A DNA stretch of 17,984 nt from Dehalococcoidia bacterium (lineage in GTDB: Bacteria; Chloroflexota; Dehalococcoidia; UBA2979). This document shows positions 1-8,542 of this stretch, in pieces (the first letter of the stretch is position 1; each line of letters begins with the position of its first letter). The stretch is from the NCBI GenBank assembly GCA_023228765.1, contig JALOAM010000048.1, positions 1-17,984 on the forward strand, in the 5' to 3' direction. Under the pieces are notes generated by a model. The model was given only the letters and a program-made list of their open reading frames with translations. It was not told the DNA's origin and did no database searches. The position numbers and the translations under genes were made by a program.

Positions 1-1
1 G

Positions 2-1420
2 TCAGCGCGCGTGGCGGCGAGCCTGCGTGACGACGTGGTGGCGGCGGCCCTGGCGCTGGACGACGAGCAGCGCGTCGCGTTCCCACCGGGCGAGGTGATC
101 GCACGCGCGACGAGCGACGTGGACGGCGTGTCCGCCCTGTTCAACTCGGTGGGGTACACCTCGGCGTACGCGATGATGGTGCCGACGGTGCTGCTGATCG
201 TCGCGTGGTTCGACCCATGGCTGGCGGCGGCGCTGCTGGGCACCACGCTGGTCTCGATGGTGCTGTTCTGGCGCACCTCAGACGTGTGGGAGCGGCGCTC
301 CATCGCGGTGCAAGAGGCCATCGGCGCGATGACGATGCGCGTCCAGGAGACCGCCGGCGGCTTCAAGACCATCCGCGGCCTGCGGGCGGAGGATGCTGAC
401 CTCGCGCGGTTCGAGGGCACCTCGACCGAAGTGCGTTCGCGGGCGCTGCACCTGGCCCGCCTCTGGATCCCCTACGCGCCGATGCTGGACGTGCTGTCGG
501 CGCTGCCCGTGGTGCTCGTGCTCTGGCGGGCCGGGGTGAACGTGACCCAGGGCTCGATGGCGATCGGCGAGGCGGTCGCCGTGATCGGCCTCGCGGTGTT
601 CGTCGTCGGGCCGATCCGCGCCCTCGCCGAGCATGTGCTCGGCGTGCAGATGGCGCTCGCGTCCGCCGATCGCCTCGGCGCGCTTATCGACCTCGGCGCG
701 CCCGAGCGCCTCGAGGGCGGCTCGGCGGGACGTGAGGCCTCCGAGGTCGGCGCGAGCCTCACGCTGTCCGGGATCGCCTGCTTCGTCCCGGGACGGGAGC
801 AGGCACTGTTCGCGCCGGTGGACCTCCGCCTCGCGCCCGGTGACGTGCTGCTCGTGGACGGCACCGTCGGCTCCGGCAAGACCTCGCTGCTCATGGCGCT
901 CGCCGGACGGCGCTCATACGTGGGCAGCATCGCACTCGGTGACGGCACTCCGGCGGGGCGCCCGCCGGAGGATCTCCGCGACGAGCTGTTGTCGCGCGTG
1001 CTGCTCGTGGAGCAGCGGCCGTTCATCTTCGACGGCACCGTGGAGGACAACGTGCGGATCGGCGATCCGGACGCCGATCCCGCGCGGATCGAGGACGCCC
1101 TGCTGGCCGCCGATGTCACCGAGTTCGCGGGTCTCGACTACCCCGTCGGCGAGCGTGGCCTCCAGTTGTCCGGCGGCCAGCGACAGCGGCTCGCGCTGGC
1201 GCGCGCCCTCCTCGCGCGTCCGGACGTGCTGCTGCTGGATGGCGCGACGAACGAGCTCGAACCGATGCGCGAGATCGCGGTGCTCCGCAACGTGGTGGCG
1301 CGCTGGCGGCACGGCATCGTCGTGATCGTCACCCCGAACCCGCTTGTCGCGGACCTCGCGACGGCCACGCTGCGGCTACAGCCGAGCAGCGTCGAGGCGA
1401 CGAGCGAGGCTCGCATATGA
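2..1420 (+). CDS. ABC exporter half-transporter, degenerate-site subunit (5'-partial)
   Basis: Half-ABC exporter with a membrane domain followed by an ATPase domain. The reading frame is open to the window edge, and the first helices of the usual six-helix domain are missing, so the gene almost certainly starts upstream and the GTG at 11 is internal. Numbering from that GTG, hydrophobic helices lie near residues 50-90, 160-175 and 182-210. The ATPase domain has Walker A (GTVGSGKTS, K290), a Q-loop (VEQRPFIFDGT) and a canonical LSGGQ signature (386-390). Walker B reads LLLDG, so the residue after D410 is Gly411 and not the catalytic Glu. The H-loop region reads VTPNP, with Pro442 where the switch His is expected. 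Such changes are known from the degenerate subunit of heterodimeric exporters. It overlaps the next gene by ATGA, which implies co-translation of the partner. The substrate cannot be told from sequence. Confidence 0.93.
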   Translation, partial: SARVAASLRDDVVAAALALDDEQRVAFPPGEVIARATSDVDGVSALFNSVGYTSAYAMMVPTVLLIVAWFDPWLAAALLGTTLVSMVLFWRTSDVWERRSIAVQEAIGAMTMRVQETAGGFKTIRGLRAEDADLARFEGTSTEVRSRALHLARLWIPYAPMLDVLSALPVVLVLWRAGVNVTQGSMAIGEAVAVIGLAVFVVGPIRALAEHVLGVQMALASADRLGALIDLGAPERLEGGSAGREASEVGASLTLSGIACFVPGREQALFAPVDLRLAPGDVLLVDGTVGSGKTSLLMALAGRRSYVGSIALGDGTPAGRPPEDLRDELLSRVLLVEQRPFIFDGTVEDNVRIGDPDADPARIEDALLAADVTEFAGLDYPVGERGLQLSGGQRQRLALARALLARPDVLLLDGATNELEPMREIAVLRNVVARWRHGIVVIVTPNPLVADLATATLRLQPSSVEATSEARI

Positions 1421-3192
1421 GCGCCGCGACCACGCGCCCGGGAGAGGCGAAGCCGGTGCTGGCGTTCCTCGACGTTGCCCCGCCGCCGCTGCTGCCGGCC
1501 GTGATGCAGCAGGTCCGGCGGCATCTCTGGCGGATCGGCGCATCGCTCGTCGCGATCATCGCGTCGACGTTGCTCATCTCCGTGAGTCCGCAGGTACTGC
1601 GTTACGCCATCGACGAGGGGATGCGTGCCGGCAACCTGGAGGCCGTCCGCGGCGCGGCCATCGCCTACCTCGTCATCGCGTTGCTCACCGGCCTCACCGC
1701 GGGTATCCGGACCTCGGTGATGGCGGACGTGGGGCAGGCCGTCCTCCACGAGTGGCGGCGCGATGCGCTGGCCGGCATCCTGCGGCTGGACCTCGGACGG
1801 TTCGAGCGCAGCAGCCGCGGTGACCTGCAGGCACGCGTGACCGCGGACGTGGAGGCGTTGACGAACGCCGCGACGCACCTGTTGCTGAACGTCACGTGGA
1901 ACCTGACCGGGATCGCGGGCGGGTTCGTCGGCATCCTCGTGCTCTCGCCGCTCGCCGCCGCCCTCACGCTGCTCGCCGTGCCCCCGGCGCTGGTCGCGGG
2001 GCTGTGGCTGAGCCGCCAGAGCATGCGCATCTACCCGGAGTACCGGCGGCGCGTCGCCGTGATGGCCGGCCACGCCATCGAGTCCGTGGAGGGCGCCGCC
2101 ACCCTGCGCGCCTACCGCGCCGAGGAGCTCCACCGCGAGCGCCTGCGGCGCAGCAACCACGCGGTGGTGGAGGGCTACCTGGCCGGCACGCGGATGCGGA
2201 ACCGGTTCTATCCCGTGCTCACCATGGTGCAGGCGACCGTCACGGCCGTGGTCCTCGTGGTCCTCTCCCTGAGGGCGATCGACGGCCACCTCTCGGTCGG
2301 TACGGCAGCGGCGGCCGTGGTCAGCCTGGCGGTGATGCTCGCGCCACTCACGAACGTCCTCGGACAGCTCGATGACCTCTTCGCCGCGCGCAGCGCCCTT
2401 GTGCGCGTCCTCGCCCTCGGCCACGTCCCGCCGGTGAGCAGTGGGGCGGCGGACCTCCCCGCCTCGGGCGAACTCCGCTTCGAGGGCGTCTCGTTCGGCT
2501 ATCTCTCGGGCCAGCAGGTGCTGCACGACGTGTCGTTCACGGTCGCCCCCGGCGAGCGGCTCGCCCTCGTTGGCGCGACCGGCTCCGGCAAATCCACGAT
2601 CGCGCGCCTCGCCGTCGCTCTCGCGTCCCCTGGGGACGGTCGGGTCACCTTCGGCGGTGTCGACCTGCACGATGCGTCCGAGGAGGCGAGGCGCCGCCTG
2701 ATCCTCGTCCCGCAGGAGACCTATCTGTTCGACGGCACCGTGGAGGAGAACGTCCGCTTTGCGGTCGCGGAGACCGGCCGCTCCGGGGCCAGCGTCGAGG
2801 ACGCCGTGTCCCGCCTCGGGTTGCTCGACTGGCTGCGAGGGCTTCCGCAGGGCGCTCGTACGCCCGTCGGGGCGAACGGCAGCCAGCTCTCCGCTGGCGA
2901 GCGCCAGCTCGTCGCGCTGCTCCGTGTCGCGATCGCCGATCCCGCGGTCGTCGCGCTCGACGAGGCCACGAGCATCCTCGACCCCGCGATGGAGCAACGC
3001 GTCTCCGAGGCGCTCGACCGCGCGCTCGAGGGGCGCACCGTCGTGGTCATCGCGCACCGCCTCGCCACCGCCGCCCGCTGCGACCGCATCGGCGTCGTGG
3101 AGCATGGCCGTCTCGTTGCCCTCGGCACGCACGACGAACTCATGCGGGAGAGCGCGGCCTACCGACGGTTGTGGGACGGGGACGGCGAGTAG
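1417..3192 (+). CDS. ABC exporter half-transporter, catalytic-site subunit
   Basis: Complete 591-residue half-ABC exporter, a normal length for this fold. Six hydrophobic helices span roughly residues 45-310, followed by an ATPase domain. Walker A is GATGSGKST (386-394, K392). The Q-loop is VPQETYLFDGT. Walker B is VVALDE with D515 and catalytic E516, and the H-loop is VIAHR with H547. The signature is LSAGE (491-495) in place of LSGGQ. Because ABC sites form head to tail, this altered signature would pair with the degenerate Walker B and H-loop of the upstream subunit, while its intact Walker motifs would pair with the partner's LSGGQ. That complementarity supports a heterodimer. The ATG overlaps the upstream stop (ATGA), with GAGG about 8 nt before it. 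Multidrug or lipid export is typical of the family, but the substrate is unknown. Confidence 0.95.
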   Translation: MSAATTRPGEAKPVLAFLDVAPPPLLPAVMQQVRRHLWRIGASLVAIIASTLLISVSPQVLRYAIDEGMRAGNLEAVRGAAIAYLVIALLTGLTAGIRTSVMADVGQAVLHEWRRDALAGILRLDLGRFERSSRGDLQARVTADVEALTNAATHLLLNVTWNLTGIAGGFVGILVLSPLAAALTLLAVPPALVAGLWLSRQSMRIYPEYRRRVAVMAGHAIESVEGAATLRAYRAEELHRERLRRSNHAVVEGYLAGTRMRNRFYPVLTMVQATVTAVVLVVLSLRAIDGHLSVGTAAAAVVSLAVMLAPLTNVLGQLDDLFAARSALVRVLALGHVPPVSSGAADLPASGELRFEGVSFGYLSGQQVLHDVSFTVAPGERLALVGATGSGKSTIARLAVALASPGDGRVTFGGVDLHDASEEARRRLILVPQETYLFDGTVEENVRFAVAETGRSGASVEDAVSRLGLLDWLRGLPQGARTPVGANGSQLSAGERQLVALLRVAIADPAVVALDEATSILDPAMEQRVSEALDRALEGRTVVVIAHRLATAARCDRIGVVEHGRLVALGTHDELMRESAAYRRLWDGDGE

Positions 3193-3239
3193 CGGCTGCG
3201 CCGGTCGAGCGCCCAGGCACCCTCGGCGTGCGTCGGGCC

Positions 3240-4406
3240 TCAGGCGCTCGCCGGGGCGAACCCCTTCTCCGCGATGACGCGGTCGAGGAGGGCGCGGGTC
3301 TCGTTGAGGACGGTGTCGTACGGGTAGTGGCCGACGACTTCCTCGCCATGCTTCAGGTTCACGCCGAGCGGACCGCACCAGAGGCCGATGTCGGCGTCGT
3401 CAGTCTCGCCGGGGCCGTTCACGCGGCAGCCCATGACGGCGATGGTGATCTGGTATTCCTTCGCGTACTGCGCCATCGCCTTCACGTCCTGCGCGAGTTC
3501 CACGAAGGCGTTGTTCTCGACGCGGGAGCATGACGGGCAGCTGATGATGTTCAGCCCCTCGCCGAAGTTCGCGGGGACGGAGCGGAAGCGGCCGGCGTAG
3601 ATGTCGTCGATGATCTCGCGGCCCGTGGTGACCTCCTGGCCCTTGTCGTCGAAGGGCAGGGTCAGGGAGACGCGCAGCGTGTCGCCGATGCCTTCGGAGA
3701 TGAGCTGCTCGAAGGCGATGCGGGTCTTGATGATCCCGTCCGGTGGCATCCCGGCCTCCGTGACGCCGAGGTGCAGTGGCACCTCCGGGCGGATCGAGGC
3801 GAAGCGGCGGTTGCCCTCCACGACCTTCCGCCAGTCGGAGTCCTTGAGCGAGACGACGTACCGGGTGAAGCCGAGGTCGTCGAGCATCCGGGTGTGCTCC
3901 AGGGCGCTCTCCACCATCGCGCCGACATCGTCGTCGCCGAAGCGCTCGGACATCACGGGGTCCACGGAGCCGCAGTTCACGCCGACACGCAGGGCCACGT
4001 CGTGCTGCTCGGCGACTTCGGCGATGTAGGCGACCTTGTCGCGGATCGACTTCTCACGCTCGTGGTGCCACAGGTGACCGGGGTTGTACCGGATCTTGTC
4101 GACGTGCGGCGCCACGATCTCCGCGAGGCGGTAGTTCTCCTGGAGGTCCACCGAGAGGTTGGGGTGGATGCTCTCCATCACCCGAGCGCGCACCTCTGCG
4201 AGGGCTTCGACGTCCTTCTTCGAGTCGCAGGCGATGCGGATGAGGTCCGCACCGGCGGCGTGGATCAGGGTCACCTGCCGCGTCGTCGCCTCGATGTCCT
4301 GGGTCTTCGTGGCGGCCATGCTCTGCACGGCGATCGGGGCGCCGCCGCCCACCTGGATCGTGCCAATGCGCACCGCCCGCGTGGGCTTCCGACGGATCGA
4401 AGGCAT
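3240..4406 (-). CDS. ispG: 4-hydroxy-3-methylbut-2-en-1-yl diphosphate synthase
   Basis: IspG (GcpE) converts methylerythritol cyclodiphosphate to HMBPP, the penultimate MEP-pathway step, using a [4Fe-4S] cluster. The 388-residue product begins with the family-like TRAVRIGTIQVGG and VQSMAATKTQD segments. The cluster ligands are visible as C290 and C293 in SCPSCSR, then C327 and E334 in GCRVNGPGE. The single TIM barrel plus ferredoxin-like domain matches the compact bacterial form. I chose the ATG at 4406 because AGGGG lies about 7 nt upstream and the protein then starts where homologues start; an in-frame extension to 4511 would add 35 residues of non-conserved sequence. It is the last gene of the minus-strand cluster, 120 bp after rseP, and shares the pathway with dxr two genes upstream. 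It converges on the ABC operon across 47 bp, where I see no strong terminator. Confidence 0.97.
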   Translation of the reverse strand: MPSIRRKPTRAVRIGTIQVGGGAPIAVQSMAATKTQDIEATTRQVTLIHAAGADLIRIACDSKKDVEALAEVRARVMESIHPNLSVDLQENYRLAEIVAPHVDKIRYNPGHLWHHEREKSIRDKVAYIAEVAEQHDVALRVGVNCGSVDPVMSERFGDDDVGAMVESALEHTRMLDDLGFTRYVVSLKDSDWRKVVEGNRRFASIRPEVPLHLGVTEAGMPPDGIIKTRIAFEQLISEGIGDTLRVSLTLPFDDKGQEVTTGREIIDDIYAGRFRSVPANFGEGLNIISCPSCSRVENNAFVELAQDVKAMAQYAKEYQITIAVMGCRVNGPGETDDADIGLWCGPLGVNLKHGEEVVGHYPYDTVLNETRALLDRVIAEKGFAPASA

Positions 4407-4433
4407 ACCGGCACCCCTCTGGCCGCTCCCGCA

Positions 4434-4448
4434 CTCGGACGCTCCGAG
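4434..4448 (-). other. Short hairpin in the ispG leader
   Basis: CTCGGA and TCCGAG form a perfect 6-bp stem around a 3-nt loop, about 28 nt upstream of the ispG start and downstream of the rseP stop. There is no T tract after it. It could be a weak attenuator, an mRNA processing or stability structure, or chance in GC-rich DNA. Confidence 0.3.
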
Positions 4449-4526
4449 GGTATCGCAGGCCGCTGCTGTACGGGTTATGGGTGGGCGGTGGCGTTCGTCG
4501 GAGGACGGCACGCTGGCGCTGGAGCG

Positions 4527-5786
4527 CTATCGCAGGATCGAATCTCCGCTGGCGATCCGCGACACGTCGTAGAAGGTCACCACCAGCGCGAGCGCCATGA
4601 AGGCCACGAACCCGACGAGGTGGACGAGGGACTCGCGTTCGGGGGCGATGCGTTTGCCGCCTCGGAGGACCTCGACGACGACGAAGAACATGCGGCCGCC
4701 GTCCAGCATGGGGAGTGGCAGCAGGTTCAGGATGCCGAGGTTGATCGAGAGCAGCGCGGCGAGCTCCAGTAGGGGCGAGATCGCGCCCTGGGCCGACCCG
4801 GCGGCCGAGGCGACCTCGCCGGTGGTCTGGGCGATGCCGACGGGGCCCTGGAACTCGGGGCCGGAGGCGCCCTTGAACCACGAGACCACCTGGTTGCGGG
4901 CGAGCAGCATGGTGTCCCACGTGAGCCGGAATCCGTTGCCGACGGCCTCCCACGGGGCTTGCGACTCGGTCACCGTGAAGGCGCGGCCGTCCGCGGCGAC
5001 GGCGACCGGGGCGATCTGGATGCCGGTGGGGCCCTGGCCCGCCGGGAACTCCCAGCGCGCGTAGACCGGGATCGTCAGCTCCTGGCCGTCGCGACGCACG
5101 AGGATGTCGATGTCCCGGCCCTGGTAGACACGGACGTAGCGGGACGCCTCGATCAGGTTCTTCGTCTCGCGGCCCTCGATCGCGAGGATGACATCGCCCT
5201 CCTGGAGGCCGGCCGCGGCGGCGGGGGTGTCCGGGATGACCTGCGTGATCTCGGCGCGGCCTTCCGGGATCTCGTGCGGGATCATGAGGGCGCCGGCGAA
5301 GAGGAAGATCGGCAGGATCAGGTTGATGACCGCGCCGGAGCCGAGCACGATCAGCCGCTGCCACGCCGGGCGGGCCGCGAGCGACCGGGGGCCGGTCGGG
5401 TTCTCCTCCCCCTCGAGGCGGACGAACCCGCCCAGGGGAAGCCAGTTCACGGTGTACTCGGTCTCGCCGAAGTAGCGGCCGGCGATCTTCGGCGGGAAGC
5501 CGACACCGAACTCGTGCACGCGGATGCCGAACAGCTTCGCCGTGGCGAAGTGGGCCGCCTCGTGCGCGAGGACGAGCGCGAGCAGGATGCCGATGAAGAG
5601 CAGGGCGCTGGTGACGGCGTGCTGCGCCATCACGAACGCGATCGCGAGCCCGATCAGCAGGAACGCGCCGGTCAGGTACGGCTGGATGCTGCGTCCGCCG
5701 GTGCCTCGCCCCGAGGGCCGGTGGACACGCTCGGAGCGGGGCGCGGGCTGGTCCTCCGTGGGCTCGTCGCGCCAGTTGTCGTTCAT
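4527..5786 (-). CDS. rseP: RseP/site-2 family intramembrane zinc metalloprotease
   Basis: M50 site-2 protease that cleaves transmembrane substrates within the membrane, in many bacteria anti-sigma factors or signal-peptide remnants. The 419-residue protein has a hydrophilic Pro/Arg-rich N-terminus (residues 1-35), then helices near 38-55 and 58-74. The zinc motif HEAAH gives H75, E76 and H79. A PDZ-like domain lies at about 177-245 (ITQVIPDTPAAAAGLQEGD). The third ligand motif LDGG has D362 next to a C-terminal helix. The chosen ATG at 5786 overlaps the dxr stop as ATGA and has GGGGGTG just upstream; a start at 5831 would add 15 residues overlapping dxr. The cytosolic extension before the HExxH helix is longer than in E. 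coli RseP. The cdsA-dxr-rseP linkage is widespread. Its physiological substrate here is unknown. Confidence 0.95.
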   Translation of the reverse strand: MNDNWRDEPTEDQPAPRSERVHRPSGRGTGGRSIQPYLTGAFLLIGLAIAFVMAQHAVTSALLFIGILLALVLAHEAAHFATAKLFGIRVHEFGVGFPPKIAGRYFGETEYTVNWLPLGGFVRLEGEENPTGPRSLAARPAWQRLIVLGSGAVINLILPIFLFAGALMIPHEIPEGRAEITQVIPDTPAAAAGLQEGDVILAIEGRETKNLIEASRYVRVYQGRDIDILVRRDGQELTIPVYARWEFPAGQGPTGIQIAPVAVAADGRAFTVTESQAPWEAVGNGFRLTWDTMLLARNQVVSWFKGASGPEFQGPVGIAQTTGEVASAAGSAQGAISPLLELAALLSINLGILNLLPLPMLDGGRMFFVVVEVLRGGKRIAPERESLVHLVGFVAFMALALVVTFYDVSRIASGDSILR

Positions 5787-6955
5787 GTCACCCCCGCCGT
5801 CACGGCCTCGTCCACGAACGTCCGTCCCCACGCTTCCGCGGCGAGGAGTTCGTCGAGGCTCGGCTGTCGGGTGGGAGCGTGTGCCTCGAGCGCGCGCCCG
5901 AGGAGGCGCGCGATGTCAGTGAATTTGATGCGCCCCGAGAGGAAGTGCGCCACGGCGCTCTCGTCCGCGCCGGAGATGGCGGCGGCGGAGGTGTCCTCCC
6001 GCCGGCCGGCCTCGAGCGCGATGCCGAGGGCGGGGAAGCGCGCCTCGTCGACCGCGCCGAAGTGCAGGGCGCCGCGCTTCGCGAGGTCCAGCGGCGGGGC
6101 CGGTTTCGCCTCGCCGCGCTCGGGGTAGAGGAGGGCGACCTGCACGGGGAGCCGCATGTCCGGCTCGCCCAGCTGCGCCTTCACGGAGCCGTCGCGGAAC
6201 GTCACCATCGAATGGATGACGCTTTCGCGGTGCTGGAGGATCTCCACGCGCTCCAGCGGGATGTCGAAGAGCCAGCGCGCCTCGATCGCCTCCAGCGCCT
6301 TGTTGAAGAGCGTGGCGCTGTCGATCGTGATCTTCGGGCCCATCTTCCAGGTCGGATGGTTCAGTGCCTCCTGCGCGGTCACGGCCTCCAGCGCGAGGAG
6401 GTCCCAGTCGCGGAACGCGCCGCCCGAGGCGGTCAGCGTCAGCGTCTCGACCGACTCGGGCGCCTCGCCCCACAGGCACTGCCAGATGGCCGAGTGCTCC
6501 GAGTCTACCGGGCGGATCTCCGCGCCGAGGGCGCGCCCCTCATCGAGGGCGGCGCGCACCGCGTGCCCGCCGACGACGAGTGTCTCCTTGTTCGCGATCG
6601 CGACCTTCTTGCCGGCGCGCAGCGCGGCGATCGTCGGGTGCAGGCTGGCGAGGCCGGTCGTGGCGACGAGCACCACGTCCACCTCCGGCAGGGTCGCGAT
6701 CTCCTCGAGCGGGGCGAACGCGCCACCCCACGCGGCGGCCTCGGCTCGGAGGGCGTCGGCGTCGCGTCCGGGGCGGCAGGCGAGGCGGCGCGGGCGGAAC
6801 TCCAGCGCCTGCTGGCGCAGCCGCTCCACGCGGCCATGTGCGGCCAGGGCGACGACCTCGAAGCGGTCGGGCATCAGGCGGATGACGTCGAGCGCTTGCT
6901 CGCCGACGGACCCGGTCGAACCGAGGATGGCGACGCGGATCAGACTTGGAACCAT
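5783..6955 (-). CDS. dxr: 1-deoxy-D-xylulose 5-phosphate reductoisomerase
   Basis: Dxr (IspC) rearranges and reduces DXP to MEP with NADPH, the committed step of the MEP isoprenoid pathway. The 390-residue product has the N-terminal NADPH loop GSTGSVG (12-18), the NKE motif (N122-K123-E124) and the metal-binding segment PVDSEHSAIWQCL with D151 and E153. The HPTWKMGPKITIDSAT segment and the C-terminal helical domain follow. Length is close to the roughly 400 residues usual for the family. The ATG at 6955 puts the Rossmann glycine loop at the expected distance from the N-terminus and has GGATGG a few bases upstream. The frame stays open further upstream to 7996, but that part lies antiparallel in sense over cdsA and uppS and has no dxr similarity. 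The start overlaps the cdsA end by 16 bp, and the stop overlaps rseP by ATGA, so translation is probably coupled. Confidence 0.97.
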   Translation of the reverse strand: MVPSLIRVAILGSTGSVGEQALDVIRLMPDRFEVVALAAHGRVERLRQQALEFRPRRLACRPGRDADALRAEAAAWGGAFAPLEEIATLPEVDVVLVATTGLASLHPTIAALRAGKKVAIANKETLVVGGHAVRAALDEGRALGAEIRPVDSEHSAIWQCLWGEAPESVETLTLTASGGAFRDWDLLALEAVTAQEALNHPTWKMGPKITIDSATLFNKALEAIEARWLFDIPLERVEILQHRESVIHSMVTFRDGSVKAQLGEPDMRLPVQVALLYPERGEAKPAPPLDLAKRGALHFGAVDEARFPALGIALEAGRREDTSAAAISGADESAVAHFLSGRIKFTDIARLLGRALEAHAPTRQPSLDELLAAEAWGRTFVDEAVTAGVT

Positions 6956-7725
6956 CGCACCATCCAGTATAGGCAGACCCCGACGAGGAGTATGGAGTCC
7001 AGCCGGTCGAGGAGTCCTCCATGACCGGGGAGGAGGTTGGACATGTCCTTCACGTCCATCCTCCGCTTGAGCGCGGACTCCAGCAGGTCGCCCGCGATCG
7101 CCGCGACGGGGAGCAGGAGGTAGCCGGCGCTCGCAGCGCCCTCCAGCTCCAGTCCCAACGCGAGGGCGGCACCGAACCCGGCCGCGGCCCCGGCCACGAG
7201 CCCGCCGATCGCGCCCTCCCACGTCTTCTTGGGCGAGACGCTGGGCATGAACAGGTGACGCCCCCACAGGCGGCCGACTGCGTACGCGCCGGTGTCCGTG
7301 GCGAACGTGGCCGCGAGGAGCACGATCAGCCAGCGCTGACCCTCCGGCTCGAGTCGCAGCAGCACGAGGTGGGAACCGAACACGCCGACGTAGAGGCAGG
7401 CGGTCATCCACCACCCGCCGAGGGACTGCGCGAGGCGGGCGTTGGGCCTCAGGATGAGCGCGAGTACCACCGCGGTGAGGGCGAGGAAGGACCACTCCGT
7501 GCTCTCGAACCCGGACCGCGCGAGGGCGACATACAGCGCGGTGACGACGCCCGCCGAGAGCGGGATGCTCCACGGCCGGTCGGGGACGAGGGCGCGGACC
7601 ATCTCCGCCGCCGCCACGCCGAGGATGAACGCGACGGCGATCGAGAAGGCGCGCTCCGGGAGCCAGATCAGGAGCGCGAGGGCAGGGAGGCCGACCGCGG
7701 CGACGAGGAGACGCTGGGTCAGCAC
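6940..7725 (-). CDS. cdsA: Phosphatidate cytidylyltransferase (CDP-diacylglycerol synthase)
   Basis: Integral membrane enzyme making CDP-diacylglycerol from CTP and phosphatidic acid, the branch point to phospholipid headgroups. The 261-residue protein is hydrophobic through most of its length, with about seven or eight membrane segments starting at RLLVAAVGLPALALLIW. The C-terminal family signature spans residues 217-243, with S217, K220-R221, K226-D227, H235-G236-G237, D240-R241 and D243 all present. SPKKTWEG upstream is also typical. The start is a GTG; no better start gives a full first helix, though no clear Shine-Dalgarno is visible, so translation may depend on coupling to uppS, which stops 23 bp upstream. 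It overlaps dxr by 16 bp. Confidence 0.96.
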   Translation of the reverse strand: MLTQRLLVAAVGLPALALLIWLPERAFSIAVAFILGVAAAEMVRALVPDRPWSIPLSAGVVTALYVALARSGFESTEWSFLALTAVVLALILRPNARLAQSLGGWWMTACLYVGVFGSHLVLLRLEPEGQRWLIVLLAATFATDTGAYAVGRLWGRHLFMPSVSPKKTWEGAIGGLVAGAAAGFGAALALGLELEGAASAGYLLLPVAAIAGDLLESALKRRMDVKDMSNLLPGHGGLLDRLDSILLVGVCLYWMVRWFQV

Positions 7726-7748
7726 GGGCGGTCGGGTGCCGGGGGGAT

Positions 7749-8507
7749 CTAGTCGCCCTCGTCGGGCGCGACGAGGCCGAAGCGGCGGTGGCGGTGGGCG
7801 AACTCGAGCAGGGCCGCGTCCACCTCCTCCGGATCGAACTCCGGCCAGAACTTCGGCGTGAAGTAGTACTCGGCGTAGGTCGACTGCCAGACGAGGAAGT
7901 TGGAGACGCGCTGCTCGCCCCCGGTGCGGACGAGGAGGTCGACGTCCGGGAGGCCGGCGGTGGTGAGGCGCGCCTCGAGGGCCTCGGGCGTGACATCGCC
8001 GGGCTTGAGGCCGTCCGCGAGCATCCGCTTCACGGCGTCCAGGATCTCGTCCCGTCCGCCGTAGTTGAAGGCGAGGTTCACCAGGATGCCGTCGTTGTGG
8101 GAGGTGGCCTCCACGGCCTTCTTCACGCGGCGCCGCAGCCAGATCGGCAGGCGGTCCGTCCCGCCGAGGTGGGCGACGCGGACGCCGTTCTGGTTCAGCT
8201 CGTCGAGGTGGGAGTCGATGAACTCCGCGCCGAGCTTAAGGATGGTCTCGATCTCGGCTTTCGGGCGGCCCCAGTTCTCCGTGGAGAACCCGAAGAGGGT
8301 GACGACAGGGACCTGGTGCTCCGCGAAGCGGCGGATGACGGGGCGGATGGCGTCAGCACCGGCTCGATGGCCGTCCGAGCGCGAGAGTCCCTGTGACTGC
8401 GCCCAGCGCCCGTTCCCGTCCATGATGATCGCGACATGCTGAGGTTTGACCGCGAGCGCGGGAAGGGGTGGCGACGCGGGTGCGGGGTTCGCGGGGTTCA
8501 CGACCAC
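7749..8507 (-). CDS. uppS: Isoprenyl transferase (undecaprenyl diphosphate synthase)
   Basis: Cis-prenyltransferase that condenses isopentenyl diphosphate onto farnesyl diphosphate to make the C55 lipid carrier for cell-wall synthesis. The 252-residue protein has HVAIIMDGNGRWA with catalytic D30, the GFSTENW segment, and the C-terminal DLLVRTGGEQRVSNFLVWQ followed by YAEYYF, which binds the Mg-IPP substrate. Length is normal for the short-to-medium-chain synthase family, so a different product chain length cannot be excluded. The GTG start at 8507 has GGAGGT 11 nt upstream; a second GTG two codons later is possible but further from it. A Pro/Ala-rich N-terminal tail of about 20 residues precedes the core. 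It consumes isoprenoid units made through the dxr and ispG products encoded downstream. Confidence 0.97.
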   Translation of the reverse strand: MVVNPANPAPASPPLPALAVKPQHVAIIMDGNGRWAQSQGLSRSDGHRAGADAIRPVIRRFAEHQVPVVTLFGFSTENWGRPKAEIETILKLGAEFIDSHLDELNQNGVRVAHLGGTDRLPIWLRRRVKKAVEATSHNDGILVNLAFNYGGRDEILDAVKRMLADGLKPGDVTPEALEARLTTAGLPDVDLLVRTGGEQRVSNFLVWQSTYAEYYFTPKFWPEFDPEEVDAALLEFAHRHRRFGLVAPDEGD

Positions 8508-8542
8508 TGGGCGGTTGGACCTCCGGAGTCCTCGATCGGTCG

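Noticed and set aside
1138..3378. A 746-codon open frame on the minus strand opposite the ABC genes
   Set aside because: Composition is Arg/His/Gly/Asp-rich with no domain pattern; it is a high-GC antisense shadow of the two ABC genes.
4407..4511. Longer ispG start at 4511
   Set aside because: The added 35 residues are not IspG-like, and the ATG at 4406 has a well-placed Shine-Dalgarno.
6956..7996. Upstream extension of the dxr frame
   Set aside because: It overlaps cdsA and uppS in a different frame, is low-complexity Arg/Pro-rich, and no Dxr feature lies in it.
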